From Blastobasis lacticolella (Eukaryota > Arthropoda > Insecta > Lepidoptera > Blastobasidae), in contig LR990039.1 of the NCBI GenBank assembly GCA_905147135.1, forward strand, positions 32,795,708 through 32,859,707: DNA of 64,000 nt, written 5' to 3'. A program made the translations under genes and the position numbers. Every line of letters begins with the position of its first letter. Position 1 is the first letter of the stretch. The notes beneath the pieces were generated by a model, which was not told the DNA's origin, searched no databases, and worked only from the letters and a program-made list of their open reading frames with translations. Shown here piece after piece: positions 44,445 through 56,252 of the stretch.

Positions 44445-44672
44445 GTGTGGTGTCCGGCAGATTAGGATAGCGCACTCGTTGGTGTCGTACAAGGCGACTA
44501 ATGTTTTCGAGGCAAAAGATCTAGAGTCTCCGTAGGCTGGAAAATGGGCAGCAGCTTTTTCCATTGTTGTTTCATCCCGCCTACCAAGCGTGGAGATTAT
44601 GGCAATAACCTCTTCTTTTGTGGGAGAGGCCCAAATGTCCTGCAGTGAACTGTTATGGGCTATAATGATGAA
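44445..44672 (+). mobile_element. SINE-like family A, full length
   Basis: Starts gtgtggtgtccggcagatta and keeps gtgtcgtacaaggcgactaa, gttttcgaggcaaaagatct, agagtctccgtaggctgg, atgggcagcagc, aagcgtggagattatggcaa and cagtgaactgttatgggct, ending ataatgatgaa. The 3' end resembles RTE-type tails. Confidence 0.8.
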
Positions 44673-45974
44673 GTAAGTACATATATAATTCAGCTTCCGC
44701 AGCTATGTATGATCATGCGTCGTCGTAAAAATCTAAAATGTTAATCTATTTTCGATAATATTCATAACCGGCGTACGGCGCATATTTACGATATAACACC
44801 TAGAGATTTTAGCCTACCTACAGCAAAAACTAAAGTGGCTTGAAATATTCTTACAAAACCCTAGAGAAACACCATGTATTGTGTACCATAAAACAGGAAA
44901 CAATGCGCAGTTTAACAATATTAAGGAGCTCAGTACATCATTATTAAGACTGATTTTCAACCGTCAAAAGCCAATAATACTATTTACGTTTCTAAGGCAG
45001 TTGGCCGCCTTCCTAGCGAGCTTTAAAATACAACATACTGTATAAATAAATCTTGTTAAACAAACATCAGTTCGCAATGTGGGGCAGCCCGAGCGAACAC
45101 GCCTGCAGCCTTTGGGTGCCTGGCCTGACGAAGTACCTACAGTTTTATGAGTAGATAGGTATAATGAGGCTGATGAACGGCCTTAAACTCAATAGTTATA
45201 ATTTTAATACGGTACATTCTAGATAAATACGAATATTATTTTGTATCAAAATTCGGACCCTTGAGACTGGTTGCAGGTTCTCAGAAGCTGATTGGCGCCC
45301 AGTGACGGTATTTTTATCAAAATTCGTTCAGTAGTTTTTGTATGAAAGAGCTTGTCTTTAACTTTTGCGTTTATAATAACACCTGGATGTAAAAGTATAT
45401 CTGTTTCTGTTGGTTTATATCTATCTTTATTTCATGCTATCTATCTATCTTTATATCTAGCATCGGAAAATTACTTCGACAAGCTACGTGACATAGACCG
45501 ACATAGACTACGCGTAGTACATGTTGACTAAGTCGGAGCAAAATCTAATTTCAAATATATTTAAGCAGTTATCAATAATGTACTAGGTAAAGTACGATTC
45601 AATAGACAAAGGCAAAAGGAGAACACGATGACTATTTGTTTAATTAAATAAATATAGATTCGCAAATTCAAAATATCTACATAACAGAGGACAACATGAT
45701 AGGCCTGCTGGAAGAGATTTCCTCTTAGAAACAAGTACTGTTTTGTCGTCTGTTTTTATTTAAATAGACTGTTAAATGAAAATAGGAAACGCTAGCCCAG
45801 TCTTCTTCTGGTCTACGGAGATCCTAGCCAGTTGCCTCTAACACAGCCGCCTTGTACGACACCCGTAAGTCGAAGGGATAGGTGCTATTCTGCGCTACCG
45901 GAGGACACTACGCCGCAAAATAAAAACAGTAGCTAGAAGCATGCAGTATCGCATATGCAATTCTTAAATTCAAG
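44673..45974. other. AT-rich DNA with a SINE A fragment
   Basis: 45803-45911 is a minus-strand SINE A 5' fragment (read in reverse: tcctccggtagcgcagaata, ...cgggtgtcgtacaaggcg). 45425-45460 is a (TATC)n-type microsatellite. No gene. Confidence 0.45.
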
Positions 45975-46145
45975 GAATAACAACGGTTAAGCCTCGCTAT
46001 TCAGCGGAGCAACGCGGCCAGCCTTTCCAAATTCGGGGTACATGGGTCAAATTTTTAAATTTTTAGTTAGGTTTAAGGATTTTTTTGTAAAAGTGTATGA
46101 TATGTATTTTATTGTCTTTGTCACAATAAACTGATACTATAAATA
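45975..46145 (+). mobile_element. Non-LTR retrotransposon ORF end and tail
   Basis: agcggagcaacgcggccagc followed by a short PFPNSGYM-type open segment (frameshifted), then tatgatatgtattttattgt and a cacaataaa signal. Looks like the very end of a CR1-like element. Confidence 0.5.
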
Positions 46146-49100
46146 AGGCACAACAACTAACAGCACCAAACAAGCTGGCACACTTTTTATGATAATTTAT
46201 TCAACGTATCACCCGCGCCACCCCTACCGTGAAGGCAGAGCCGTCCGTCCCACCGAAGTGATGTTTGTACTGCAGAGTTGACACTACATTATAATATGTT
46301 GATGCAGCTCCTTTCAAAGAATACGTGGATGCCAGGTTATATTGACCCCTGCATAAAGTTCTGTGGGGCCACGAAGTGCATGTTTTTTTGTCTTAATTAA
46401 GGATTTTAAGTTCTTTTTTGTACAGACTCATAACTGAATCTAATAATGGAGACGCAACGCAAGTATAAGTCATACTCTATATACATACGCCGCAAGTATT
46501 TTCATAAATAATTGTGTTTTATATCTCACAGACTAAAATTACTTTTGAGGCTAGCTAAAACTAGGACATCGATAGATATTAATGTTCAAACAAATACATA
46601 AAACGATACTAGCTCGTGTTCACGTTCTGATGTTAAAACTAGATCTTAGATTTGCTAATCAAGCTCAGATATTAAGTTGTATCAATATAAAATCTATCCA
46701 GACCTAACAGGTATCCGCCGTAAACATTGCACATCGGTGAGTTCGCCTTCGTAGAGCGTCGTCTCTGTCGCACGCGTGGGAGTAAATAGAAGCCGATAGA
46801 AGCCGAAACTAGCCGATGTGCATTTAACATGCAACATTTTTATTTAACATTAGACTTGACTTTGTAATTGAAAATTAAACCAATCACAGACGTAAATATT
46901 AGATGTTTAGATAGTTTTTAGTGTTATTCATCCTTACACTTCATTCGATATTCGACAATTTGTTCATGCAATAAAATTAATGTAAGTTTCTTACAATTTT
47001 GAGCAAAGTACGTTTAAAAAATTGACCTCATCCACATGTTTGTGTAGGTACTGTATTATCGTGTCCTAAACAACAATAACTAAGATATACGAACAATCAA
47101 TACGCTCCAAATAAATCGTCAGTGATAACATCGTTATCTCGGTCCAATATATCACGCTGTCGGACAATAAATCGCCGGTTTAGTGGCCTCAAATTCGTTT
47201 TATGACTGGTGTGATATACGCGGCCTACCTCAACGCGGTTCCGTTTGACATTGGCTGCGAGGGCCTCACCCAGCCAGGATTGGGTCGCCGCAGGTCGGCC
47301 CCGCAGGATCGCCAGACTAATGAAGCCGTAGATTTAGATGAAGTGCCTATTTAACTTGTTTTATGAAGCAGGACTTTGGTGAAAAAAATATAAAACGTGC
47401 TCGTTTCTGTTTTTCTAAGTTTTTTGATTTTTAGAAGCTTATTTTAGAATGGAAAATATAAAAATAACATTCGTTAAATGTAATACTGAATTGGAGTCAT
47501 AGGTGTCGTTCACTTTTAGTTTTAAGTGTACAGTGTGCAGTGATACTGTGCAGTTTTTAACGTACGTTTGCCTGCGTCATAACGTCTTCTAGTGTTGCTA
47601 TGACTTGTTAAATTAACGTGTATTAGATACATAAGACACCTTCAGTTTTACCTTCACCAGTCATAGGAACACTCGTTTCCCGTCCACATACGTCAGTAAA
47701 CACTTAAACGTTCGTGCGTAAGACGCAACACCGTCGTCTTAGAAATCGCAACGATTGTCCGATGCTCCCGCGCATGTTTACAGCGCGGCGCGAACTCAAA
47801 TCACAGCTTTCTACGACAGCTGTTGAGCCTCGGGATGCGCGTCCGCCGGCCTTCGCCCCGATAACACGACCCACATCCGCGTCCCTCGGCCGATAACGCC
47901 TTTCCGATTGCGCTGTCTTAGACAATGCGGGGGTTACGTACTCGAGTGTGAACCTTTGGAGCGCAACACCTCGTAAAAGAAGCCCGAATTTGCCTTAGAG
48001 AGGGAAGAGGACATTTTTATACAACTCAGTTACAAAGTATAGACCACCTGATGGAACATGGTTATTGCCGCCCTAGAAACCTACAAAACGCAATTTCAAG
48101 TAACAAAATGCAGAACCGCAGTGCGTTATCCAGTCCGTGTCCTTGTCTTTGTATCCTTCAAATCGGAATATGGCATGTCCAAGGGGTGGACCCCGTGCCG
48201 TGGTGGCGTGGTGGGCATAGCTTCCTGTCTCCCAAGATATTTGTAAAAAGAAAGTCGGGCTTCAAGATAATACCTGTTGCAGCTGTCCGCTTTCTCTCAT
48301 AACCTCACAATAGGATTCGCAGCAGTGCCAACTAATGTGGTGGCATAGAGAATTTGAAGCCCAAGTATTACTTCATGATCGGCCGTTACAAGAAGTCTAA
48401 TCTAGATCACATTGTAGTTGTACTCACTCTCGTAACAGTCGGAACGGAGTTAAAAGCACAATGATAAACTTTTGTTTTATCTTTGTACTTCTTCTTCCTA
48501 TCGACTAAACTCTGACTTAAACTAGAAGTGCAAACGAACCTACAGTTCTGTGTTTTTGTTTCCTGCAACCTAAATCATAGACTTTATAGGAGATACGTTA
48601 AATACCGCTTACCATCAGTAGGTAAGTCTTAGTCTCCAGCTCTTGGTGCCACATTGTGCTCGTTCGGCGAAATTCGCACTTGATTCAATACCGCTGAACG
48701 TCTCGTCGTCAAATAATAATTCCCTACGTCACGGTATACCGAACAATGGCGTTGACGAGACGCAACCGGCGCACTACTTTGTTTATATTTGAACCACACT
48801 TGCGTACACAGTCCACGTGTTTGTATTGCACAAGTCGCGGTGGCGCTAGCTCATCAGTGGCCGGTTTAGGCTTTACCTATGATTTCCCATACATAAATAT
48901 AAATCTTTCTAGCTTTTAGGAGTAAAATAGGGGCGCAGGGGTTATGGCTTCTTATTTTTAACACCTAAAACACTGTTCTTACACTGCAAACCGCAGCGCA
49001 CTGCTCTGTTTTTGGTTGTTTGTACTAAAACTTAATAGGATCACCCGCTGAAGTAATTTGAAGAAATTTCCCAAAAATCGGTCCAGGCGTTTCGACGACT

Positions 49101-49734
49101 CAGCGTCCAAGGTAAACATACACTCATTGATTTAAATTTTTAAATGACGCAGTATCCTTTTAACGGTCAAAGCTAACTCTATAACTGGTAAAAGGGTAAC
49201 TGGTTAAAGGCTGACAGTACATCTGCCGATTGGTGTTTGTGTAACAATGTTAAAATCTTCCTTGGCGAGTTCCGATAAGACACTGTCAGTTGCGCAATCC
49301 AGACCGGCCTATAATGTCAGACAGTGCGCATGAAACAATATGGGTGAACTAAAGTGGGTCGACTAGCAATAAATCACTAAAGCATGCAAAACTACATCGT
49401 CTGTAATGATGCCCTGAAATAACTTTTACTGAATCGAGAAGTTAAGTTGTGATACAGATGTTGGACCGTGACGTTGGTGCTGGAACAATGAGTTCATTTA
49501 TTCGTAGAGAAGTGCTTGCTTTAACATAATTTATTGCTTTCATATCTTGCATAGTTGACTAGACAAAGACTATGACTTTTGCATGAATTTGTCATCAACG
49601 AATATTTTTGTATGGATTTGTCAGTCTTATAAACATTAATTGCACTATAATGCACTGTAAACATTTTTTTCGTTTTCTTATCATACGGTAACGTGTAATG
49701 AATTGGAAAAATGACAGTTTAAATTTTACTACTA
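46146..49734. other. Long mostly unique stretch with two GC-rich blocks
   Basis: 47105-47354 is described separately. 47690-47960 is CpG-rich and open on both strands, with no recognised product; it may be promoter-like DNA. 48690-48850 is another balanced, repeat-free block. 49020-49090 carries a 'aaaatcggtccaggcgttt' word typical of dispersed repeats. No gene recognised. Confidence 0.3.
47105..47354. promoter_or_regulatory. Conserved-looking block open on both strands
   Basis: Plus strand: an ATG frame of 50 codons (47202-47354) encodes MTGVIYAAYLNAVPFDIGCE, GLTQPGLGRRRSAPQDRQTN, EAVDLDEVPI. Minus strand: about 78 codons are open, including GRPAATQSWLGEALAANVKR and RQRDILDRDNDVITDDLFGA. 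Regulatory words include the palindrome gataacatcgttatc (two GATA sites) and caataaa/ttttatg. A conserved enhancer, a microprotein or a minus-strand exon are all possible; the enhancer is favoured because neither frame has convincing splice or initiation context. Confidence 0.3.
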
Positions 49735-49875
49735 TTTAACCGATATCTCACCTGCGACCAAAGATATTGAATATGCAGCTACATTCACGACAATATTTTC
49801 TCTGCTCTGTGCCTGCGAATTCGCGGCCGAAGAAACAACTTATTCACTCCGGCCTTTAAGAGTCGATGGCCCTGT
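49735..49875 (-). pseudogene. CR1/Jockey-like fragment, strongly decayed
   Basis: Blocks tatctcacctgcgaccaaag, gcggccgaagaaacaactta and ttcactccggcctttaagag follow the order of 26083-26250, with a roughly 50-base insertion. Confidence 0.45.
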
Positions 49876-50254
49876 TCGGAGAACACATTGGAATATATTA
49901 TAATGAGTTCTCATAGTATGTAGATGTAAGGTTCCAATCCAAAGTGTCAGTCGCCGCACGTGTAAGCTGAATGGCGTCAAGTGTCCGCCAGACCGACGGC
50001 AGACGGCCTGAATGGACAGAATGACCTCCGTGCAACGATATAAGATACTTCGCGGCGTCACTATCATATTAATATACGCTTTCGCACATAGGTGTAGGCA
50101 CGGAGGTGTAGTTATGCGTCCCAGGAGTAGGAAGTATTTAAGGTTTATGTAAGATTTGAATTACATATGTTTAGTATGGTTTAGGTGTGAATTGTTAATT
50201 TCACTAATTACGGGACTCCACGGTACGTACATACCTACTGCATTAATTCTTAGG

Positions 50255-50460
50255 GATGAGTCCGGGTCATCCTATCTAAGCGGAGATGTGCGAAGCGGAG
50301 AGGAGAAGAGATATATCCACCAAAGCTGTGTGGAGATGTTTACGGGCTAGATCGGAACAGAGCTGCGTGCGGCGAGCAGAGATGTGAAGGTAATGGTTAA
50401 AGCGGAGCTTAGCTACAATACACTAATCTTAGCTGCCGCCGCCCAGCTCACATCTCTGCT
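50255..50460. repeat. Possible dispersed element with inverse 13-bp arms
   Basis: agcagagatgtga (50375-50387) has its exact complement at 50448-50460. Upstream words agcggagatgtgcgaagcgg and agaagagatatatccacca look repetitive. Class unknown. Confidence 0.4.
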
Positions 50461-50668
50461 TTGGTCGCACCATAAAATCATAACCTCAACCGGAACCACT
50501 GACGCTAAGGGACTACCCGTGGCACGCGCGCAATAGGTACCTACGCTGCGTTTTAGGCGAGCGATTTCGGCGCGCTGCTGGACGCTCGTCAAAAGCAACA
50601 AGATGTCAACTTTTATATTGTAACTTTTGAACAAGCTGTATGAAGCTACTGTATTTTTTCCTACTGTC

Positions 50669-50795
50669 GGAGAACAGATGGCCGATGGGGCAGTAAAGTT
50701 CTCGAGTGACGACCACGTACTGACGACCTGATAAAGATTCCAGCTGGATGCGAAAGGCACAGAACAAGAGATTTCTGGGAGAGCCCTATGCCCAG
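50669..50795 (+). pseudogene. RTE-like ORF C-terminus with internal deletion
   Basis: RTDGRWGSKVLE, then DDLIKI and AGC.R. segments correspond in order to 57366-57611, but about 36 bases (the GRPSVGRPPTR-coding part) are missing and stops are present. It lies antisense to a 135-codon minus-strand open frame that is only its shadow. Confidence 0.7.
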
Positions 50796-52339
50796 ATAAT
50801 TCGTTACAATAAATTAACACAATTTTTTTAGCGGAGACGAGATTTGTAAATTATGAAATCATAAGGTTGTTAAATAACAACAACACATGTCCTCTCCTTT
50901 CGTCTTATAGAGTTTGGCAGGAGATGGCAATGTAAATAACAAAAAAAGGTTCTGCCCAGTTTTTGATCCAAGTACAGAAGTGTCAGCTGATCTTCATTAG
51001 TCGCCATAGGTGTAGACACGGAGGGTAATATATGACACCCAGTTGTTGGTGCAATATTCTACTGTACTGGACACCGCTTGGTTTAAACTGGATTATATTA
51101 TCTACGAACGACCGTAACACTTCACTGTTGGACTTATGTAACCAGTTTTACATTAGTTATTAACAGTCATCCCACGTAATTGTGACTAAACTGTCAAATA
51201 TCAAAACATTGATAAGACAAACTGCCAAAAATATGCGACTCCACTAGTTAGACGCTGGATATATTATGCCCATAGACATCTCAAATAATCGCCCGTCGTG
51301 GGAGTCCGCTGTTGTATTTGTAAGTTACCGCCTATACAGTAAAAATGAACGGTATCGGTGGGCTCTAAATATATTCGCATACAATCTTTTGACACTAGCG
51401 ACTGACTACGGCTCGTCTACAAAGTAGGCCTCCTTGGCTCGAGAGAACTCTTTCACGTGGGAACCCAAGGGATTTAATCAGTGGTCAACAGGCCTATTAA
51501 TTACTTTGTTGTTTTAGTTTGGTAAAGCTTTCTCAGTTGCAGATACACACGTAGTTGGAGTAAAGTGTTTGTGTTTTATGATGAAAAAGTGAGTCCTTAG
51601 TCTTACACAAGTTCATTGAAAAAGAAAATTATGATTTGAAATCAACTAGTTCACTTAAAATAGATCTGCATCATATCATCTTCATCCATCAACACTTTAT
51701 TTTCGAATTCGAGATAGCACTTGGGCCACTTTTTCTGCCGCTGAGTGTAGCCAGTACAGAGCGCTTGCGTAAAATGATGATATGTATAACTTCTTCCGTC
51801 AAATTTAGTTGACATTGCATCGGAGACACTCTGCAGCTGCCAGTACAAAATATAAAGCTAAACCACTCCAATGATAGTAAGTATGGGTTTGATATAGTAT
51901 ATTTTGCATCCCAACATATGGGCATAGATATTTGTACAACAGCTCTAAATAAAGGTAAATGTCCAGACTTTTATGTGATTCCGAATCACTCATATTAGCA
52001 TAAATTTATCTTAGATTAGGAGAAAATCTCTGAGAACTCTGGCTATTATCATTGTGCGAGACGATTTGTTTCTATATCGAGCTAGACTAACAATAGTTGA
52101 TTTCAAATATGGAAGTAAATGTTTTTATTTATTATACTGGTTTGTCTTTTGTATCTTGATATTTTACCTTTTACGTTTGCTTCACAAAACATAATCGTCG
52201 CGACGATCAATTTGGTACATAATATGACCTATATGATAGTGATCTTGTATTTTCTGGAGTGGAATCAAGCTTCGTTACAATATTGGTAACAATTCAACGG
52301 CAATGGGTGCAATTGCCGAATACATAGTAACGATCGCCT
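50796..52339. other. AT-rich stretch, nothing recognised
   Basis: No gene or clear repeat. Overlapping minus-strand frames at 51651-51993 look like chance. Confidence 0.35.
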
Positions 52340-52590
52340 CAGCTTTTAAGAATTAAAATGTCGTAAATTTCGAGCTCGCTTCGGTCGCTCATTCATTGAT
52401 TTCAGTTACTTTTATTACCATTCACATTCTACCAATTTTAAAGAGTTAAAATTGTTATAATTACGAGCTCGTTGCGATCGCTCAATTATTCATTTTTAAG
52501 ACCAAAAATGTCAAGTTCGCTCCGCTCCGCTCTATCATAAATAGTTTATCCCAGCTTTTAAGCCCGATTTTGTTAACTTATACGACCAAA
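52340..52590. repeat. Diverged iterations of an AT-rich unit
   Basis: The word pair ttttaaga-n-taaaatg followed by gagctcgcttcggtcgctca occurs three times with decay (about 52343, 52434, 52493), and a partial fourth follows at about 52554. Spacing is about 60-95 bases. No coding frame. Confidence 0.45.
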
Positions 52591-52984
52591 ATATTACAAA
52601 CTTTTCACTCACTCTGCTATACAAGTGAAGTCCCATAGATATATAAGTGTAGTGGACTTACTCCTAATTCCAAAAAAGAAATATTAGAAACTATACACAT
52701 ATTATCATAACAAGACTAAAATACACCTACATAAAAAACATTTAATGGTGGATAATGGCCATAAATATTTACATGGATAGACATACATTCCCAGTTAAAT
52801 ACACACTTAGCTGTAGGGCGCCTCAAGATTTCTATATATTCTAGGGCTGCGTCTGCAGACTACATTTTAATACGTCTATTACTGATTAAGATAATTTAAG
52901 AGCATAATGATCAGAATTCGGTTAACCACTATCCACGGCAGAGACGTAAGAGTTATGAAAATTGCCGTCCAAGCCTTATGGTAC

Positions 52985-53205
52985 TAGCTAGCTAGACATT
53001 CTATGCATAGTCTAAAACAAAGTCGCTTCCCGCCGACCGTCCCTCTGTACATACAGAAACATATGTATGTAATTACATACATATGTATGTACACTTAGAT
53101 CTTTTAAACTACGCAAATGGTTTTAATGCGACTTTCAACAATAGATATACAGATTATGCAGTAGGACAACATGCGAACGAAGTCGCGACGGGCCAGCTAG
53201 TTTGT
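52985..53205 (+). mobile_element. Helitron-like non-autonomous element
   Basis: Reads tctaaaacaaagtcgcttcc, cgccgaccgtccctctgtac, a catatgtatgt microsatellite, acttagatcttttaaactac, tggttttaatgcgactttca, and ends gcgaacgaagtcgcgacggg-ccagctagt. A GC-rich end finishing in CTAGT fits Helitron 3' ends (CTRR). No Rep/helicase coding. Confidence 0.5.
53059..53086. repeat. Perfect 28-bp palindrome
   Basis: acatatgtatgtaa followed immediately by its complement ttacatacatatgt, inside the microsatellite of the Helitron-like element. Confidence 0.85.
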
Positions 53206-53595
53206 AATCATGAACAAAAACTGCTCACCTCAGTAGGCCTATAAATTATTTAAATGTATTTTAGGCTTGTTACATTGAATAAAAATACCTACTACCTAAA
53301 TTCTATTTAAACAACATGTGTTAAAGTGTAACTAAACCAATTGTATGCTAATATACGCCGCTTGCGTAATGATTGTGACTGGAATTGAAGAATTAATACT
53401 GTGACTGTTTTAACTCGCACAAAAGAGGTTTCTTTTGAATGTGCACCTCAAACAACTATTATTACTGCAAACGCGTTTTTCTCAAAACTAGGAAACTGCA
53501 CTCACTGCGTTTTTATTTTGTGCGGCAGTATAGCCTAACCCAACAAAATAACTGGCCACTGCTGATCTTGAACCACTTCTGTATTAGTGGAAGTA
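53206..53595. other. AT-rich stretch, nothing recognised
   Basis: No gene or repeat recognised. Confidence 0.35.
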
Positions 53596-53766
53596 ATGAT
53601 CTCCGCGAAACGACAAATATTGCAGCTGCGACTTATACTCCAGGGTAAAATACAAGGCCGACAACACATCAGACATCTCAGAGACTGGTTTGGGGTGAGT
53701 ACTAGGTCCTTATTCCGGGCTGAAGTCTCTAAAGTGAAGAGAGGCCTAATGATCGCCGACCTCAGT
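53596..53766 (+). pseudogene. Non-LTR retrotransposon ORF C-terminus
   Basis: The plus-strand frame contains GKIQGRQHIRHLRDWFGVST, RSLFRAEVSKVKRGLMIADL and a stop. The G...G.....LRDWFG.....LFRA...K.....MIA.L arrangement is a known C-terminal pattern of non-LTR retrotransposon proteins (RTE/CR1-type). A decayed piece of SINE A (minus, about 53784-53890) follows. Confidence 0.7.
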
Positions 53767-53783
53767 TAGGAGATAGCACAATA

Positions 53784-53890
53784 AAAATAAGACGATCTCC
53801 TCGCTTGGCAGATGGTTTGGAGATCGCATTGTTAAAATACTCAACAGATATTGCTGCTTACGAAGGTAACGGTCGGCGAAAGTAGTCGCC
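53784..53890 (-). mobile_element. SINE-like family A fragment
   Basis: gatctcctcgcttggcagat and ggagatcgcattgttaaaat, then a gctgctta word, match in reverse order the middle of family A. Weakly preserved. Confidence 0.45.
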
Positions 53891-54084
53891 TGGTCAACTG
53901 GTGGGTTTGGTACAGTTTGTTTCCTAACTTATGTCATCAGACGTATTAGTGATTATATAATCCTCATAGACTAGTGCTGTAGGAAACTTCAGCAGCTCAA
54001 TTTCCATCACACCATTCAGACTGTACTACATGCACTCTACAGCAGAGCAAATTAAGACAATAGAGAATTCAATTCACGTTTGGT

Positions 54085-54240
54085 GAGGTGCTGGGCTGGT
54101 ATTGGAAAAGATATCCCGCGGGCGGGTGTTGGATTGAATTCACTGAACCGGATGCGAGAGTTGAATACCTTGTGAATTGGAGTAAAGCGGACCCTTGCTG
54201 AAGCTAGGATTGACTGCTCGGGTGATGGTGATGATTTTAT
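54085..54240 (+). mobile_element. RTE-like tail with (GAT)n
   Basis: cgcgggcgggtgttggattg, aattggagtaaagcggaccc, tgctgaagctaggattgact, then ggtgatggtgatgatttt. The same tail occurs inverted at 21374-21435. Frame decayed. Confidence 0.6.
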
Positions 54241-54373
54241 ATTTAAGTAAGTTTGATTGTCAGTCTATATTTAACTGGATAATTTTGAATGTTTTGATAT
54301 GATTGGACACTTTTCTTGCAAAGAGGTGACTCTATCAAAAAGTGTAGATAAATTAATAAAAATCAATATGTAA

Positions 54374-54546
54374 GTGTGGTGTCCGGCAGAACTAGCTCCA
54401 ATCCTTTACACTCGTGAGTATCGTACAAGGCGACTAATGTTTTCGAGGCAAAATGGGCAGCAGCGGAGATTATGACAATAACCTTCCCTTTCGTGGGAGA
54501 GGCCCTAAGTCCTGTAACTACAGGACTATTGTGGACTGTAATGAAT
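54374..54546 (+). mobile_element. SINE-like family A with a clean internal deletion
   Basis: Has the family start and end blocks but jumps from atgggcagcagc directly to ggagattatgacaataacc, losing about 80 bases present at 55997-56252. A 7-bp hairpin, gtcctgt-aact-acaggac, lies at the 3' part. Confidence 0.75.
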
Positions 54547-55996
54547 ATGACCGTCTCAAAGACTTCGCTCGGCCCACCTCCATCAAGAAAGCCGTAACTG
54601 AAATCAGAACGCCCGCCGCCATTCCGCAACGGATTCACAGCTCGTAAACCCCCTGAGCGTTAGTTCTAAAATATCTTTCGGTGAGCGCGCACGGCCTATG
54701 CAAAATCTGAATGTGTGTTACGCCGATAAGGGTTATCAGTGACTACCGCGTTATCAAGCGGCGCTTGGGTGGCCGCCGCACACCGTATGCCACCTAAACA
54801 CCAAAACCTTAAGACTCAAATAACAATCCCGACCGCGAGTTGTAAAACGCGCCATTGATTCTCGATTACATTATTGCCTTGGACCGGCCGCGTTCGCCTG
54901 CAAGCCACCTTAAAGCTTGGCCTTGCCTCTAAAAGGCGTAACAACGTCACCAGTTTAGGCCGCTCTTGCCAAAAACGACCGATTGACGGGCCATCTCTTC
55001 GACTTTTTATCTTGTTTTAGCCAGCCTGCGGTATCACTTACTCGATACAATCTTTAGTGTTACGAGGTGCAATAGATTACCCAGTGCCCTTAAAGCCTGG
55101 CTTCTGCGGCTGAATTCGAAGCGAAATCGTATTAAATTAAGGCGATTATGTGGCTCCCAATCCACTAACCGTTCCTCGTTTGGCGACCACAGCTTGCGAA
55201 GTGCATGGCCATATTAAATGGCATGTTGGTTTTAGTACTAGATTTTGATTAGTAACACTTCTCACTGACCAATAAATGACATGTTGCTACGTAGAAGTAA
55301 CTACCATTCTTCTTGAACATTTTCATACTTTTAATGTTATTTGCTTATGACCCACAGCGTAGGATCCTGCTACGTTTACAGAAGTCCGCAGGAACGACGT
55401 CATTGACGAAAACACTAACTGCGGGCCGTTTTTTACTTTTTGATCTCACATACATTATCTCTTGTTTCTTAGCAATGTATGTCGAGGCTAGGTGGTCCCA
55501 TTGATACCACATGACACGTTAATTGCAACGCCATCATAATCGGGGCTCCGCACGCTGACGGTAACAAATTCTCCATTAAATTTGTAATTACAACCATCTC
55601 ACGCATGCAAACTAGACGGCATTTTACGACGTCAGGAGCTACTCGCAACTTGGGTAAACTGGCATTGCGATTTTTATGTCTTATTGCTGTATGATTAATA
55701 TTCATAAACGTATGATATGATTTGCGGGCGAACTTCGGCACCGCTACAAGATCGCCACTCGTTTGGTGTACCGTCTTAATGCCGTAAGCGAAGAGAGGTT
55801 GACCGAGGCCATCCGCTGTATTTTACATATATAATAAAACATAATAATAATAAATAAATACCATCACTTGGTCCTAAAGTCATTAACCAGTCTTCAGGTC
55901 CCAACGGCGAAGTGTGGCGAACGAGTGGCGAGCTCGTTGCGGTGCTAAAGTTCGTCCCAGAATATCATTTTTTATCCCAAAACAAGGTTAATGGCC
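54547..55996. promoter_or_regulatory. Unique stretch; balanced-composition block 54655-55170
   Basis: 54655-55170 is repeat-free, with CG-rich and ATTA words, an octamer-like tatgcaaaat (about 54697), GATA words (gataagggttatc) and no long open frame; a candidate enhancer by composition. 55300-55760 has frames open on both strands (63 and 90 codons) with no family or splice support. Confidence 0.25.
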
Positions 55997-56252
55997 GTGT
56001 GGTGTGCGGCAGAGTAGTATAGCACCAACCCCTTACACTCTTGGGTGTCGTACAAGGCGACTAATGTTTTCGAGGCAAAAGATCAAGAGTCTCCGTAGTC
56101 TGGTAAATGGGCAGCAGCATTTTCCATTATTATATATAAACACTGCGATCTCCAACCTGCCTGCCAAGCGTGGAGATTATAGCAATAACCTCCCCTTTCG
56201 TGGGAGAGGCCCTAAGTCCTGCAGTGGATTGTTACGGGCTGTGATGTTGAAG
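55997..56252 (+). mobile_element. SINE-like family A, full length (best plus-strand copy)
   Basis: All blocks present: gtgtggtgtgcggcagagta, gtgtcgtacaaggcgactaa, gaggcaaaagatcaagagtc, atgggcagcagc, cactgcgatctccaacctgc, ctgccaagcgtggagattat, cctcccctttcgtgggagag, gccctaagtcctgcagtgga, ttgttacgggctgtgatgtt. The 85-codon open frame across it is a by-product. Confidence 0.82.

Noticed and set aside
47704..47925. Overlapping open frames on both strands in a CpG-rich segment
   Set aside because: Same reasoning: composition explains the absence of stops. Kept only as possible promoter-like DNA.
50413..50820. 135-codon minus-strand open frame, the longest in the window
   Set aside because: It overlaps antisense the decayed RTE-like copy at 50669-50795 and inherits its low stop density. 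No independent support.
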